A DNA stretch of 64,000 nucleotides, taken from NCBI GenBank assembly GCA_013288645.1, contig JABDBL010000004.1, forward strand, positions 1-64,000, given 5' to 3'. Position numbers and translations under genes: made by a program. The notes beneath the pieces are model-generated. The model saw only the letters and a program-made list of their open reading frames with translations. It searched no databases and had not been told where the DNA came from. This DNA is from Candidatus Melainabacteria bacterium. Lineage in GTDB: Bacteria > Cyanobacteriota > Vampirovibrionia > Obscuribacterales > Obscuribacteraceae. Positions within the stretch are counted from its first letter, which is position 1. Every line of letters begins with the position of its first letter. Below, piece by piece: positions 26,642 to 36,418 of this stretch.

Positions 26642-27703
26642 TTGAGCCTATCCAACCAAATAACGCCCGCTTTTTATAGCCTGCCTTTTATTAAAATGCA
26701 GGCTTTGGGCAACGATCTAATCTTCTTGAATGGTGAAAAGCTCCTTGATTCAGCTGCGCGGCCGCTTTTATCGCAATGGCAAAGCGTAGCTCCTGTATTA
26801 GCGAAAGAACTCTGCCATAGAAGACTGTCCATAGGAGCAGATGGCTTGATTCTTGCAATGGATTTAGCCGTACCTGAATTGTCCCAAATGGCGTCTGCTC
26901 TTTATGGACCGACCAGTCAAGACTGTCAATTATCCTGGACTTATCACAATAGCGATGGCTCAACTGCAGACATATGCGGCAATGGGCTTCGTTGTTTAGC
27001 TTTATGGGCAAGAGAAGAAAAGAATATGGACGGAGACTTTAAAGTAGCCACAGCACTAGGGCCGCTTAGTCTCAGCTATCAAGACAAAAGCCAGATAACA
27101 GTTATGTTGGGCGCACCAAAGCTTTTGGCAAATGAAATTCCCTTTTCAGCCAAGAAAATTGGCAGGGTAGTTCAAGAACTATTCGAGCTAGGCAAGGCAA
27201 AATTCCCTATTACTTGTGTCAATGTTGGCAATCCTCACTGCGTGATATTTGAGGCTGATTTTCTTAACCCCAATTTGTTTAGTCATTTAACTAACATAAA
27301 AGACAGACCCCAGGACCATTTCTTTCCTTCTGCTCTAAGACCCATTGCCGAAGCATTAGAAATTGACAGTCACTTTCCTGAACACACAAACATAGAATTT
27401 GTAAACGTTTTAGACCGCAATCATATTCAAGTTTTTGTCTGGGAAAGAGGTAGCAAAGCTACTTTAGCTTGCGGTAGTGCAGCCGCCGCGGCGGCTGTCG
27501 CTAGCATTTTAGAAAAGCGAACAGACAGCAAGGTAATGGTCACTCTTCCCGGTGGCACTTTATTAATTGATTGGTCAGATGAGAATGTAATTAAAATGAC
27601 TGGAGGAGCTGATCTTAGCTTTTACGGACAAATAAATATATCCACTGAAAAATTGAAGAGCAAGAACCAAGGCAGTAAGCATGCAAAGGTTACAGCGTTA
27701 TGA
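26642..27703 (+). CDS. dapF: Diaminopimelate epimerase
   Basis: Converts LL- to meso-diaminopimelate for peptidoglycan and lysine. It has the family start IKMQALGNDLIFL, GADGLI, the first catalytic Cys in ADICGNGLRC, and NVGNPHCVIF. The second catalytic Cys is in ERGSKATLACGSAAAAAA, and the end is FYGQINI. There is an insertion around the segment LALPELSQMASALYGPTSQDCQLSW-like region before the first Cys. Start choice is uncertain. TTG 26642 has AGGAG 12 bases upstream; a GTG at 26594 would add 16 residues; family similarity begins near 26687. The ftsQ gene overlaps its stop by four bases. Confidence 0.93.
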   Translation: MSLSNQITPAFYSLPFIKMQALGNDLIFLNGEKLLDSAARPLLSQWQSVAPVLAKELCHRRLSIGADGLILAMDLAVPELSQMASALYGPTSQDCQLSWTYHNSDGSTADICGNGLRCLALWAREEKNMDGDFKVATALGPLSLSYQDKSQITVMLGAPKLLANEIPFSAKKIGRVVQELFELGKAKFPITCVNVGNPHCVIFEADFLNPNLFSHLTNIKDRPQDHFFPSALRPIAEALEIDSHFPEHTNIEFVNVLDRNHIQVFVWERGSKATLACGSAAAAAAVASILEKRTDSKVMVTLPGGTLLIDWSDENVIKMTGGADLSFYGQINISTEKLKSKNQGSKHAKVTAL

Positions 27704-28629
27704 GTTTACCTGTTGAAAAAAGACGGCAGTGGATTAAGAGTCGCCGGGAACAACGAAAATTAACTAGATATGCCCGGTTACGTCGACAATTTTTACGTTA
27801 CTTTATTCTGCTCTCTTTACTTTCAATTGGCGTTCTTGTTTTTGAGCGCATAAACTGTCATTTATCTGAGAACAAAGATGGGCTGGTCATAAACGGCAAT
27901 GTCGTTAGCAGTAATGAGCAGATTTGTCATGTTTTACAGTCCGAAGTAATGAACACCCCTATATTTTTGCTCAATCCCAGCGAACTAGAAAACAGAATCA
28001 GAAAACTGAGTATAGTTAAACATGCTTTTGTCAGACGGTACGTATTGCCGCATCCGCTAATCAAAGTTGAAGTATTAGAAGAATTTCCTTGGGCAACCAT
28101 ATACTGTCCCGCACTTTTGCCAAATAATTCTAAATGCCTAAATGCGCCCAATTCAGGACCGGCTTCGAATTTTTCTAACACATTAGATACGACTGATACA
28201 AAAGCTCAATTTGTGATGTCCGAATCGGGGAGATTCATTTCAATTGCAGATTTTCCCAATATTTATCAACCATCACTAAAAATATATACAGAAAAAGCGG
28301 CACAGCTTCATTTAAATCAAGCTGAAATTGAACAATGGGCTAACTGGATATCATATATTAGCAAACAAATGCAATGTCCCGTGTTGTCCTTGGATATGCG
28401 CGAGCCACATAATGTAAAAGTCGAAACCAACAGATTCATGCTTGTATTAGGCAATCCAGACAGTGGCTTAACTAGGCGTTTATATAGACTGGCTTCCGTA
28501 CTTGAAGTGTTAGCTGACCAACATAAAGAGCCAGCTTATGTAAACCTGGCTTTGAATAGTAATATCCCGGTTAAGCTAGCCAAAAAATCAGATAAGACTA
28601 TAAGCGATGAAAAGGTATCTCGCTTATAG
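27700..28629 (+). CDS. ftsQ: Cell division protein FtsQ-like, POTRA domain
   Basis: A bitopic division protein: very basic cytoplasmic N-terminus (RRQWIKSRREQRKLTRYARLRRQ), one membrane helix (about 33-47) and an extracytoplasmic POTRA-like segment (VINGNVVSSNEQICHVLQSEVMNTPIFLLNPSELENRI). Then comes the FtsQ-type sequence VKHAFVRRYVLPHPLIKVEVLEEFPWATI. Its start overlaps dapF (ATGA), indicating translational coupling. FtsQ/DivIB links early and late division proteins. It sits divergent from rsmH-ftsL-ftsI, so the division cluster is split over two transcripts. Confidence 0.8.
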   Translation: MSLPVEKRRQWIKSRREQRKLTRYARLRRQFLRYFILLSLLSIGVLVFERINCHLSENKDGLVINGNVVSSNEQICHVLQSEVMNTPIFLLNPSELENRIRKLSIVKHAFVRRYVLPHPLIKVEVLEEFPWATIYCPALLPNNSKCLNAPNSGPASNFSNTLDTTDTKAQFVMSESGRFISIADFPNIYQPSLKIYTEKAAQLHLNQAEIEQWANWISYISKQMQCPVLSLDMREPHNVKVETNRFMLVLGNPDSGLTRRLYRLASVLEVLADQHKEPAYVNLALNSNIPVKLAKKSDKTISDEKVSRL

Positions 28630-28683
28630 TGATTGGGGAAAGATCACCACATACGGTACCAAAGCTCAGCAAGTGCGCCGGTG

Positions 28684-28782
28684 CAATAGTGCAGAAGCAT
28701 ATAAGTTATGCTGGCGCACTATTGTGGCCTCGCGGAGCGCTGCTGGATACGCGCGTTGAGCCGAGCGCAGCGAGAGCGAGGC
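28684..28782. repeat. Pair of nested palindromes, GC-rich REP-like element
   Basis: Two adjacent compound hairpins fill the gap between ftsQ and the thioredoxin gene. The first is CAATAGTGC (28684-28692) with GCACTATTG (28716-28724), enclosing AGCATA/TATGCT. The second is GCCTCGC (28727-28733) with GCGAGGC (28776-28782), enclosing CGCTGC/GCAGCG. The second is far richer in GC than the surrounding DNA. It ends five bases from the thioredoxin stop codon. No T-run follows, so it looks like a dispersed palindromic element or MITE rather than a plain terminator. Confidence 0.7.
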
Positions 28783-28787
28783 AGCGC

Positions 28788-29201
28788 CTATAAAATAGTC
28801 TTACGCAAATAGTAATCTAATTCTTCTGGATCTATGTAACCAATATGTTTAAATATCAAATTCCCTTGTCGATCGAAAACATAGGTAGCGGGAATGGATT
28901 TGACAGAAAATGAGCGCACCAAGTCTTTGTTACCTTTATCATCGATGTCTATACTTTCGTAGTCAACCGATTGACTATAATTCATCATCACTTTTTTTAA
29001 GATAGGCTTAAATTGCTGGCAGGGCGCACACCATTTAGCGGTGAAGTTTACGACACGAGGACGCTTAACAGCCATGATAGTTTTCCTAAAAGGAGCCAAA
29101 CTTTCTATTAGATTCTTATTTTCTTGGGCAAATTGAAAATAAAAGAAAATGCCTATCGCCATAGCAATAAAAAGACAAATCATTATTTTGTCACGATTCA
29201 T
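28788..29201 (-). CDS. Membrane-anchored thioredoxin-like protein
   Basis: A 137-residue protein with an N-terminal membrane helix (about 6-23, IMICLFIAMAIGIFFYF) and a thioredoxin fold carrying the active site AKWCAPCQQF, the cis-Pro motif KSIPATYVF, and a C-terminal helix. With the anchor, the active site should face the periplasm. There it would reduce disulfides or serve cytochrome c maturation; the choice between these cannot be made from the sequence. It is followed upstream on the same strand by mazG 38 bp away. Confidence 0.9.
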   Translation of the reverse strand: MNRDKIMICLFIAMAIGIFFYFQFAQENKNLIESLAPFRKTIMAVKRPRVVNFTAKWCAPCQQFKPILKKVMMNYSQSVDYESIDIDDKGNKDLVRSFSVKSIPATYVFDRQGNLIFKHIGYIDPEELDYYLRKTIL

Positions 29202-29239
29202 AGATTACTCTTTCCTTGGTCCTTTTAGTAAACTGTTTT

Positions 29240-30115
29240 CTAAACGTCATTAGCGGCTTTAATATCTTCTTTGGCTTGCTTCCATAAGTCATCCAATTGG
29301 GTAAGCGTTAAATCTCTCAACGAACATTTTGTCTTTCTTTCCATTAATTGAAATCTTTTTTTGAATTTTTCAATGGTTAATAGCAGTGCCTCCTCTGGAT
29401 CAATTTTATACCAACGCGCGATATTTACCATAGTAAATAGAATATCCCCCATCTCCAAATAAAGGTTCTCGTGGGCTATTGAAGACTCTTGTTTACTTTG
29501 ATCATTTACATTTATTCTCTCATCGGCATAATGATCTGGTTTCTTTGCCTCTTGCCTGAATTCTTCTATTTCACTTTCTAATTGTTTCCATATATCATCT
29601 TCCTTTTCCCATTCAAAACCTTGATTTACTGCTCTTTCAGATATTTTTAAAGCTTTTAGCAAAGCCGGCATAGCATTAGGTATATTAGCTAAAGCAGAAT
29701 CTTGAACTGGATCATTGTTGTCACTCTTATTAGTAAGTACTAAGGCTTTTTCGGCTTCTTTTATTTGATTCCACTGGCTTAGCACTTCAGCGCTGGTCTT
29801 AAGTTCTTTGTCTAAAAAAACATGGGGATGCCTGGCGATCATTTTTTTATTGATTGCTTGAATAACATCTTCAATGTCAAAGTGTCCTTGCTCTGTGCCA
29901 AGTTGTGCTTGTAAGACTATTTGCAATAAAAGGTCGCCTAGTTCATCTTTAAGTTTGTCAAAATCATCAGTGTTAATAGCATCTAGAACTTCATATGTCT
30001 CTTCTAAGAGATACCGCGTAAGGCTCTTATAAGTTTGTTCGCGATCCCATGGACAACCATCAGGACCGCGTAAAGAGGCAATAGTTTGACAAAATTGTTC
30101 AAATTGAGATGGCAT
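29240..30115 (-). CDS. mazG: Nucleoside triphosphate pyrophosphohydrolase MazG
   Basis: Hydrolyses (d)NTPs to monophosphates and pyrophosphate, sanitising the nucleotide pool. It carries the diagnostic start FCQTIASLRGPDGCPWDREQT, the metal-binding LLEETYEVLDAI with LKDELGDLLLQIVLQAQ, and HPHVF. A second MazG-like half (about 140-290) has GDILFTMVNIARWYKIDPEEALLLTIEKFKKRF. An acidic insertion of about 25 residues (DHYADERINVNDQSKQESS) lies between the parts of the second half. It stands divergent from ugd. Confidence 0.94.
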   Translation of the reverse strand: MPSQFEQFCQTIASLRGPDGCPWDREQTYKSLTRYLLEETYEVLDAINTDDFDKLKDELGDLLLQIVLQAQLGTEQGHFDIEDVIQAINKKMIARHPHVFLDKELKTSAEVLSQWNQIKEAEKALVLTNKSDNNDPVQDSALANIPNAMPALLKALKISERAVNQGFEWEKEDDIWKQLESEIEEFRQEAKKPDHYADERINVNDQSKQESSIAHENLYLEMGDILFTMVNIARWYKIDPEEALLLTIEKFKKRFQLMERKTKCSLRDLTLTQLDDLWKQAKEDIKAANDV

Positions 30116-30236
30116 GTAACAAGGATACCCCTAATGATTAAAGCTAAAGAGAAATATTTCGCAGAATCAATACATAAATAAGCACAATCTGCTAACCTCT
30201 AATTAATCTAAAGAGATAGTTGGGGAGTAATCAAAG

Positions 30237-31694
30237 GTGGATGTTTGTGTCATTGGGGCAGGCTATGTCGGACTAGTAACTGGTGCCTGCTTGGCATATT
30301 TAGGTAATAAAGTTATTGTTGTTGATGTCAATGTTGCCCGGATTAATGAGCTAAAGCAAGGCAAAATACCGTTTTTTGAGCCTGGCTTAGCACAATTGGT
30401 GGAAAGCACAACTAATAGCCACTCGTTAGAATTTACTGAAAACTTGGCGCCTGCAGTTAAAAAGTCTAAAGTGATCTTTATTGCTGTAGGGACACCGTCT
30501 TTGGCTGGCGGTGAGCCAGATCTCTCTCAGGTCACTGCCGTGGCATCAGAAATAGGCTCTGCTCTTGATACAACTCACAAGCGAGTAGTAGTAAATAAAT
30601 CTACGGTTCCTGTGGGATCAGGTAATTGGGTTGAAATGTTAATAAACCAAGGAATGACAAGCAAAAAGGAACACAAATCGTTAGCTGTTGTAGCAAGCAG
30701 AATGTCGGAAAAATTAGAAGGGGAAGAATTGCCTATTTTTTCTGTTGTAAGTAACCCTGAATTCTTACGTGAAGGCTCAGCGATAGCTGATTCGCTTTAT
30801 CCGGATAGAATTGTAATTGGCAGTAGCGATGATTTTGCTATTTCTCTGATGAAGGAACTTTATCAACCTATTCTAAAACAAAGTTTTAAAGCACCTTCCT
30901 TTTTGCAAGGTCAGCCCGAGACAACTTATAGTGAGAGAAATGGCAATTCAGCAGAATCAATTAAAATACCCTTTGTGATTACTGATTTAACTAGTGCTGA
31001 ACTGATCAAGTACGCTGCTAATGCCTTTCTGGCCTTGAAAATTAGTTTTGCTAATGAAATGGCCGGTTTATGCGAAAAGGCCGGTGCTGACATTCGTGAA
31101 GTAGTTAAAGGTATAGGGTTAGACAAACGAATTGGACAATATTTTTTAAACGCCGGAATCGGCTGGGGCGGCAGTTGTTTCGGTAAAGATGTTAGAGCTT
31201 TGATTGAAAGTGCTAAAGAATATAATTATCCAATGCCTCTTCTTGAATCTACTATTGCTGTAAACGAAAGACAACGAAAAGTACTTATTGGTAAATTGCA
31301 AGAAGAACTCAAAATTCTAAAGGGACGAACAATTGGACTGATGGGATTATCTTTTAAGCCTAATACAGATGATTTACGCGACGCTCCCAGTCTTACTATA
31401 GCCAATCATCTAATTAAAATGGGAGCTTTCGTTAAAGCATACGATCCAGTAAGCAATGGTGTTTGTGCAGAGCAGCAGCCTGAGCTTAACCTAACCTATT
31501 GTAAGGATTTAATTGAGTTAGCCAAGAATTGCGATGCTTTGTTATTAGTTACAGAATGGGACGAATTCAAACAAGCTAATTGGCAAGAAATTGCTAAAGT
31601 TATGCGGTCGCCGCTAATTATAGATGGACGCAACGTGTTATCGGAAAAAGATTTACTTTTAGCAGGAATCACATACAGAGGTATAGGACATTGA
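30237..31694 (+). CDS. ugd: UDP-glucose 6-dehydrogenase
   Basis: Two-step NAD+ oxidation of UDP-glucose to UDP-glucuronate. The Rossmann start [51 protein letters not shown] and the catalytic Cys in [10 protein letters not shown] (about residue 314) are present, with [16 protein letters not shown] in the C-terminal domain. The start is GTG 30237, with GGGGAG 9 bases upstream. Two short insertions ([22 protein letters not shown] and [17 protein letters not shown] regions) lengthen it to 485 residues. It overlaps the next gene by four bases and feeds its product to it. Confidence 0.96.
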   Translation: MDVCVIGAGYVGLVTGACLAYLGNKVIVVDVNVARINELKQGKIPFFEPGLAQLVESTTNSHSLEFTENLAPAVKKSKVIFIAVGTPSLAGGEPDLSQVTAVASEIGSALDTTHKRVVVNKSTVPVGSGNWVEMLINQGMTSKKEHKSLAVVASRMSEKLEGEELPIFSVVSNPEFLREGSAIADSLYPDRIVIGSSDDFAISLMKELYQPILKQSFKAPSFLQGQPETTYSERNGNSAESIKIPFVITDLTSAELIKYAANAFLALKISFANEMAGLCEKAGADIREVVKGIGLDKRIGQYFLNAGIGWGGSCFGKDVRALIESAKEYNYPMPLLESTIAVNERQRKVLIGKLQEELKILKGRTIGLMGLSFKPNTDDLRDAPSLTIANHLIKMGAFVKAYDPVSNGVCAEQQPELNLTYCKDLIELAKNCDALLLVTEWDEFKQANWQEIAKVMRSPLIIDGRNVLSEKDLLLAGITYRGIGH

Positions 31695-32635
31695 AGTATG
31701 CCATAACTGGCGGTGCTGGTTTCATTGGGTCACATCTTACAGATCGCCTTCTCTCAGAGGGGCACAAAGTTATCGTCATAGATAACCTTATCACCGGCAA
31801 TTTTAATAACATAGCTCACCATCAGAATAATCAAAATTTTGAATTTATTCACCATAATGTGAGTAATCATATGCATATCATTGGCGAAATCGATTGGGTT
31901 GTACATTTCGCCTCGCCAGCCAGCCCAGTAGATTATTTACAGCTATCTATTGAAACTTTGAAAGTAAATTCTTTGGGCACACATAATACTCTTGGCTTAG
32001 CCAGAGTAAAATCCGCAAAATATTTATTGGCTAGCACATCTGAAGTATATGGCGACCCTGAAATACATCCACAGCCTGAGACTTATTGGGGCAATGTTAA
32101 TCCAATTGGTCCACGGGGTGTGTATGACGAATCAAAGCGTTTTGCTGAAGCTATTACGATGGCTTATTATAATAAGCACGACTTAGACACACGCATAGTC
32201 AGAATTTTTAACTGCTATGGTCCGCGCCTACGTATTAATGATGGTCGTGTAGTTTCAAATCTTATCAGCCAAGCTTTGGAGAATAAGCCACTCACCGTAT
32301 ATGGTGATGGTTCACAAACACGCAGTTTTCAGTATGTGTCGGACTTGGTTGAAGGTATTGTTCGCTTAATGCAGACCGATTATCATTTACCGGTTAATCT
32401 AGGCAACCCGCAAGAAAGGACCATATTGGAGTTGGCAAAGCTCATTAAAGAACTAACTAACTCACAAAGTGAGATTGTTTTGCAACCACTACCAATAGAT
32501 GATCCTAAACGGCGATTGCCTGATATCTCAGTAGCAAAAAAGTTATTGAAATGGGAACCAAAGAAGGATCTTGTTGCAGGGCTAAAAGAGACAATAGCTT
32601 GGTACCAGCAGCAATTAACTGCGGTAGCTAAGTAA
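31691..32635 (+). CDS. uxs: UDP-glucuronate decarboxylase (UDP-xylose synthase)
   Basis: Extended short-chain dehydrogenase that converts UDP-glucuronate to UDP-xylose. It has the Rossmann start [13 protein letters not shown], the active-site strand [16 protein letters not shown], the YDESK catalytic Tyr/Lys and RIFNCYGPR. The UXS-type sequences [14 protein letters not shown] and [20 protein letters not shown] distinguish it from plain epimerases. The start is TTG 31691, overlapping the ugd stop in TTGA. With ugd it forms a two-step route from UDP-glucose to UDP-xylose for a surface glycan. Confidence 0.92.
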   Translation: MKYAITGGAGFIGSHLTDRLLSEGHKVIVIDNLITGNFNNIAHHQNNQNFEFIHHNVSNHMHIIGEIDWVVHFASPASPVDYLQLSIETLKVNSLGTHNTLGLARVKSAKYLLASTSEVYGDPEIHPQPETYWGNVNPIGPRGVYDESKRFAEAITMAYYNKHDLDTRIVRIFNCYGPRLRINDGRVVSNLISQALENKPLTVYGDGSQTRSFQYVSDLVEGIVRLMQTDYHLPVNLGNPQERTILELAKLIKELTNSQSEIVLQPLPIDDPKRRLPDISVAKKLLKWEPKKDLVAGLKETIAWYQQQLTAVAK

Positions 32636-32641
32636 CGCGAA

Positions 32642-35125
32642 TCAATCAATCACATCAGCCTGAATACTGTCTACAAGCGACTCATTAATTATATAAAGCT
32701 TGTCACTATATATGTCGTAAAGCAAAGGCACAACAGTCAGTCCTTTAAATATATTCTGCAAACGAGCTGATTCCGCAAGTCCAAAAGAGATGGGATCACC
32801 AATCTGTTTGGCTATGGCAAAATCGTTAAAGGCTTTTTCAACTTTATCACTATCCCAACCATGCTCTTGCACCAATATACGCTTTAACAATTCTTTTCTA
32901 TCAAAAGGATTGCTCATCAAACATTTATTGTGCACCATTAGAGCCATGTAAGTTATACCTGATGATAAGCCTAAAGCAATTGAAAATTCATGATCTTTCA
33001 TATTGGCACCGGGACTTCTAATAATGTACGCGCCATTTTTTGGCAAATGCAATTGCTTGCGATGATCTATACACATGCCTATGATTAAGTTGGGTGCCGA
33101 GCTTATTTCATAATCTATGTCATAAATATTTTGCGAACGCAAAAGATCGGCTATAGGAGTATTCTGCAAACGTCCGGGAATATCAGTCGTTGAATTTACG
33201 TTGATGAGCCTACTGTAATCTATACCAGTTGGCTCTTTCTCAACAACTATCGGTTCACCAGTATTAGCAAGAATGCGTTGCGATAAAATGTCAGCTATCT
33301 TTTCTGTGTTAAGAACAATAGCCTTTCTCAATGAACAATCACGAGGTCCGTGTATGTGCTGCTTGCCGGCTTGTTTAAGGGTAGCAGCACAACCTACACA
33401 ATCGGTCTGAAGTAAGCTGGCATTAACGGATATTATTGCTTCTTTAAAGTCACTATAAATGTTGGTTTTACCAATTTTATCTGTACCATGAATCTTTTCA
33501 AGCACTTCTAAAGGTTGGTCTTGTAATTCTGCCAATATTAAACGAATATTTTTACGTTTTAATTGATCATAAATACCAAGCAATGTATGGGCACCAGTTA
33601 AGTCCATTACATGAACTGCTTTCATGTGCAGAATAATTGCTTTTAAATCTGTCGTGTAAGACATAGTTTCCACAAAGCGTTGCGCCGCGCCAAAAAACAA
33701 TGGTCCATCAAGCAAAAATGTGCGCACGAATTTACATACCGGGACAGGTTGACGCGTTTTAGAACGATGATCGGGTTCGTGTGGATGAGGAATAATCCTT
33801 ATCGCTGAAACTTGTCTTATGAATAGGCCACAAGATATTAATAGTCCGGCAATTACACCGGCGGTCAAATCCATACATATTGAAACCATAGTCGTAATCA
33901 AGACAACCATACCTTCTACTTTGGAGGCACAGAAAATTCTTTTGGTGGCATCCCACTCAATTAATCGAAAGCCGGTAAGAATTAAAATTCCAGCAAGAGC
34001 AGCTAAAGGAATTTGTTCGGCTTGTTTGGCACAAAATAGAACAAATAAAATTAAGAGTACAGCATGCATCAATCCGGATAAACGGCTCTGAGCACCAGCT
34101 CTAATATTTACAGCGGTGCGCGCTATTACACCACTTACTGGAATACCACCAAATACAGGAGTAATTATATTTGCTAGCCCTTGACCAATTAATTCTTGGT
34201 CTGAGTGGTGCTTATTTATCATAGTCATACCGTCAGCAACTGACGCAGAAAGCAATGATTCTATAGAGCCAAGTAAAAAAACAGTAATAGCATAAGGAAA
34301 TAAGACATCTATGTTTTGCCAGGGCAAATTAGGAATAGCGGGAATGGCTAAGGCTTGTGTAATAGGGCTCAAGTCTAAGATGCGTGGAACATTATAATGA
34401 AATAGGCAAGCTAGAAACGAAACAAAAACAATCGCTATAAGTTGTGCAGGAATAGCTTTTGTCACTTTTGGTATAAGGAAAGCAATGGCTATGACCAGTA
34501 AACCAATGAGCAGCGCATACAGATTCCATTCGTGGTGTGCAAATACGTGCCACATAAGTTCTAATATGTCTTGAAAAAATTCCGGTATTAAAGGATGGCC
34601 GGCTAATGGTGGCGTTTGTCCTGCATGGACAACTGTTTGATTAGGTGCTCCGACAAAATTAGCTATAGAATTAAATATAATAAGAATACCGATAGAATTG
34701 GTAAATCCTACAATGACAGGCATTGGTATATAGCTAATCAATTTACCAAAGCGCAAAGCACCAGCTAAAAATTGCAAAAGGCCGGCCATAATTCCCACTA
34801 ACCAGACTCCAGCCATTCCGTAAGTTTGAGATATTTGCAAAAGCACAACTGACATTGTGGCAGATGGTCCGGTGATAGCATATCTTTGCCCACCAAAAAG
34901 AGAGCAGACTATGCTAGATACAATGGCTGTTGTGATACCAATAATAGGCTCGACGCCCGCGGCAATTGCCAGGGCAAGATTTAAAGGCAGAGCGACAAAA
35001 GTGACAGTCATCGCAGCCCAAAGATCTGCCGATAACTTGGGCTTGTTAAAAATAGCGTTCCATTCTGCCGACAAATAAGATATGTCCATGCCCAAAATTC
35101 TCTTTTCTCGAGCAGTGCTTTGCAT
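32642..35125 (-). CDS. SulP anion transporter fused to STAS and carbonic-anhydrase-like domains
   Basis: An 827-residue inner-membrane protein. Residues 25-440 form the SulP transporter (LSADLWAAMTVTFVALPLNLALAIAAG, GPSATMSVVL, and GGIPVSGVIARTAVNIRAG). A STAS domain follows (about 465-560, KAIILHMKAVHVMDLTGAHTLLGI). The C-terminal third resembles a beta-carbonic anhydrase: MCIDHRKQL gives the Cys-x-Asp-x-Arg zinc/dyad motif near residue 684, IIRSPGANM the next strand, and VHNKC the His-x-x-Cys ligands near residue 731. A further Cys/His segment (DCVGCAATL.. HIHGPRDC) lies between them. Fusion suggests bicarbonate transport coupled to hydration of CO2. Family members can also carry sulfate, so the substrate is inferred. 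ATG 35089 is an alternative start. Confidence 0.9.
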   Translation of the reverse strand: MQSTAREKRILGMDISYLSAEWNAIFNKPKLSADLWAAMTVTFVALPLNLALAIAAGVEPIIGITTAIVSSIVCSLFGGQRYAITGPSATMSVVLLQISQTYGMAGVWLVGIMAGLLQFLAGALRFGKLISYIPMPVIVGFTNSIGILIIFNSIANFVGAPNQTVVHAGQTPPLAGHPLIPEFFQDILELMWHVFAHHEWNLYALLIGLLVIAIAFLIPKVTKAIPAQLIAIVFVSFLACLFHYNVPRILDLSPITQALAIPAIPNLPWQNIDVLFPYAITVFLLGSIESLLSASVADGMTMINKHHSDQELIGQGLANIITPVFGGIPVSGVIARTAVNIRAGAQSRLSGLMHAVLLILFVLFCAKQAEQIPLAALAGILILTGFRLIEWDATKRIFCASKVEGMVVLITTMVSICMDLTAGVIAGLLISCGLFIRQVSAIRIIPHPHEPDHRSKTRQPVPVCKFVRTFLLDGPLFFGAAQRFVETMSYTTDLKAIILHMKAVHVMDLTGAHTLLGIYDQLKRKNIRLILAELQDQPLEVLEKIHGTDKIGKTNIYSDFKEAIISVNASLLQTDCVGCAATLKQAGKQHIHGPRDCSLRKAIVLNTEKIADILSQRILANTGEPIVVEKEPTGIDYSRLINVNSTTDIPGRLQNTPIADLLRSQNIYDIDYEISSAPNLIIGMCIDHRKQLHLPKNGAYIIRSPGANMKDHEFSIALGLSSGITYMALMVHNKCLMSNPFDRKELLKRILVQEHGWDSDKVEKAFNDFAIAKQIGDPISFGLAESARLQNIFKGLTVVPLLYDIYSDKLYIINESLVDSIQADVID

Positions 35126-35231
35126 GAAATCCCCTTATCAATTCAACGAAAGAAAGTAATAAATACTATTTGAGCTATTGTCAGCAAGGTTCAATTAAAT
35201 TGTTTACTCTTATCGGAGACAGACTATATTG

Positions 35232-35271
35232 TATAATACCCTTCTAAGTCGACTATACTTGTGTAGTCGAC
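35232..35271 (+). promoter_or_regulatory. -10 box followed by a perfect 8-bp inverted repeat
   Basis: TATAAT (35232-35237) is followed about 10 bases on by GTCGACTA (35248-35255) and TAGTCGAC (35264-35271) with an 8-nt loop. The repeat would start within the first few transcribed bases, so it could be an operator or a 5' mRNA stem. No convincing -35 box is seen. The coding start is about 50 bp downstream. Confidence 0.45.
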
Positions 35272-35322
35272 GTCGATTTTATCTTTGAACTGGATTCGTC
35301 TGATAAAAGAGCATTGATTCAA

Positions 35323-36330
35323 ATGCATTTTCGTTATTTTGTCTTATCAATTTTATTGTTGACTTTTCTGTTGACAGTGCTGCCCGCAAAAGCACTTTCT
35401 GAGTATTCAACAACACTTTGCGATTATTTAGCAGCAGTGAATTGTGAAGGCTGGGCTGATAGCGCAACTGCTCAGGTGATTTCTCCTCCCAATCCAAATT
35501 TGCCAAGCTTGAGTTATTATTCAATTGCTGATGATTTATTGAAAGAATACCAGTGCCAGGATAAACATCAGCGTATTTTACAAAGAGGGCAGAGAAAAAT
35601 ATTTATAGAAGCTTATCAATTTGCCACCGTGGATGGTGCATACGGAGCGTACTGTGCTGCCCGCAGAGGATCGTCAAGTTATTTAGCTCAGGGAGACGCG
35701 TCCAGTGAAGATCAAGACAGCATATCTTTTTGCAAAAATAAGTATTTTATTTATCTGCACAGTTCGGAATTAGACGATGAGGAAGCTAAAGTTGCAATAA
35801 ACAAATTAGTTCATCAGCTAATTGAGCATCTGCAGCTAAATACTAAAAATCAACAGGGTGATAATCAATCTGCGGGGAATGTTAATCAGCCTTTTTATTA
35901 TAGCGGTAAACCCAGTATCTTTAATTCTATGCCTACTCTAGAAAGAGTCCGTGGCAGTGAGAAGCTAGTTATGGGACCGGTAAGTCTAAAAAGATTTTTT
36001 TCTGCTCCTTATGTTGACAGCCTTGCACCGCTTTTAAAAGGGGCTGTTGCTGATTATAAAATTGAAGAACCTCATCGCGATCGTCTCAAGTTATTGGTTG
36101 CCTATTACCCAACAGCCCAAGCAGCAAGCATGATTTACGCTAATTACATAAGTATTTTGGCACATCAAAATGACGAGAAATCAGCCGAAGGCTTTACCTA
36201 TGCGACAACGCTATTTAAAGTGTCAGATTCTTTTCTGCTTTGCCAATTGCGCGACAAACAAATTATAGTAATAAAAGGTGCCCGGCACAAAGATACACTT
36301 AGCGAACTTGCCCACCAGATTTATTTTTAA
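35323..36330 (+). CDS. Exported hypothetical protein, possibly DUF6599-like
   Basis: About 335 residues with a clear signal peptide (FVLSILLLTFLLTVLPAKALS). The rest is a soluble two-part protein. The first half includes QRKIFIEAYQFATVDGAYGAYCAARR, and the second repeats a similar theme (RLKLLVAYYPTAQAASMIYANYI). This matches the pattern of exported proteins annotated DUF6599, where an internal duplication is seen; I am not certain of the family. ATG 35323 is preferred to the TTG at 35314. The neighbours give no functional hint. Confidence 0.65.
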   Translation: MHFRYFVLSILLLTFLLTVLPAKALSEYSTTLCDYLAAVNCEGWADSATAQVISPPNPNLPSLSYYSIADDLLKEYQCQDKHQRILQRGQRKIFIEAYQFATVDGAYGAYCAARRGSSSYLAQGDASSEDQDSISFCKNKYFIYLHSSELDDEEAKVAINKLVHQLIEHLQLNTKNQQGDNQSAGNVNQPFYYSGKPSIFNSMPTLERVRGSEKLVMGPVSLKRFFSAPYVDSLAPLLKGAVADYKIEEPHRDRLKLLVAYYPTAQAASMIYANYISILAHQNDEKSAEGFTYATTLFKVSDSFLLCQLRDKQIIVIKGARHKDTLSELAHQIYF

Positions 36331-36418
36331 CGGCTTAATATTGGGTCTTAACATCTTAATCACTTGACGAATTATTCTTACTAGATAGACAATGTAGATG
36401 GACTACCAGGGATAAAAA

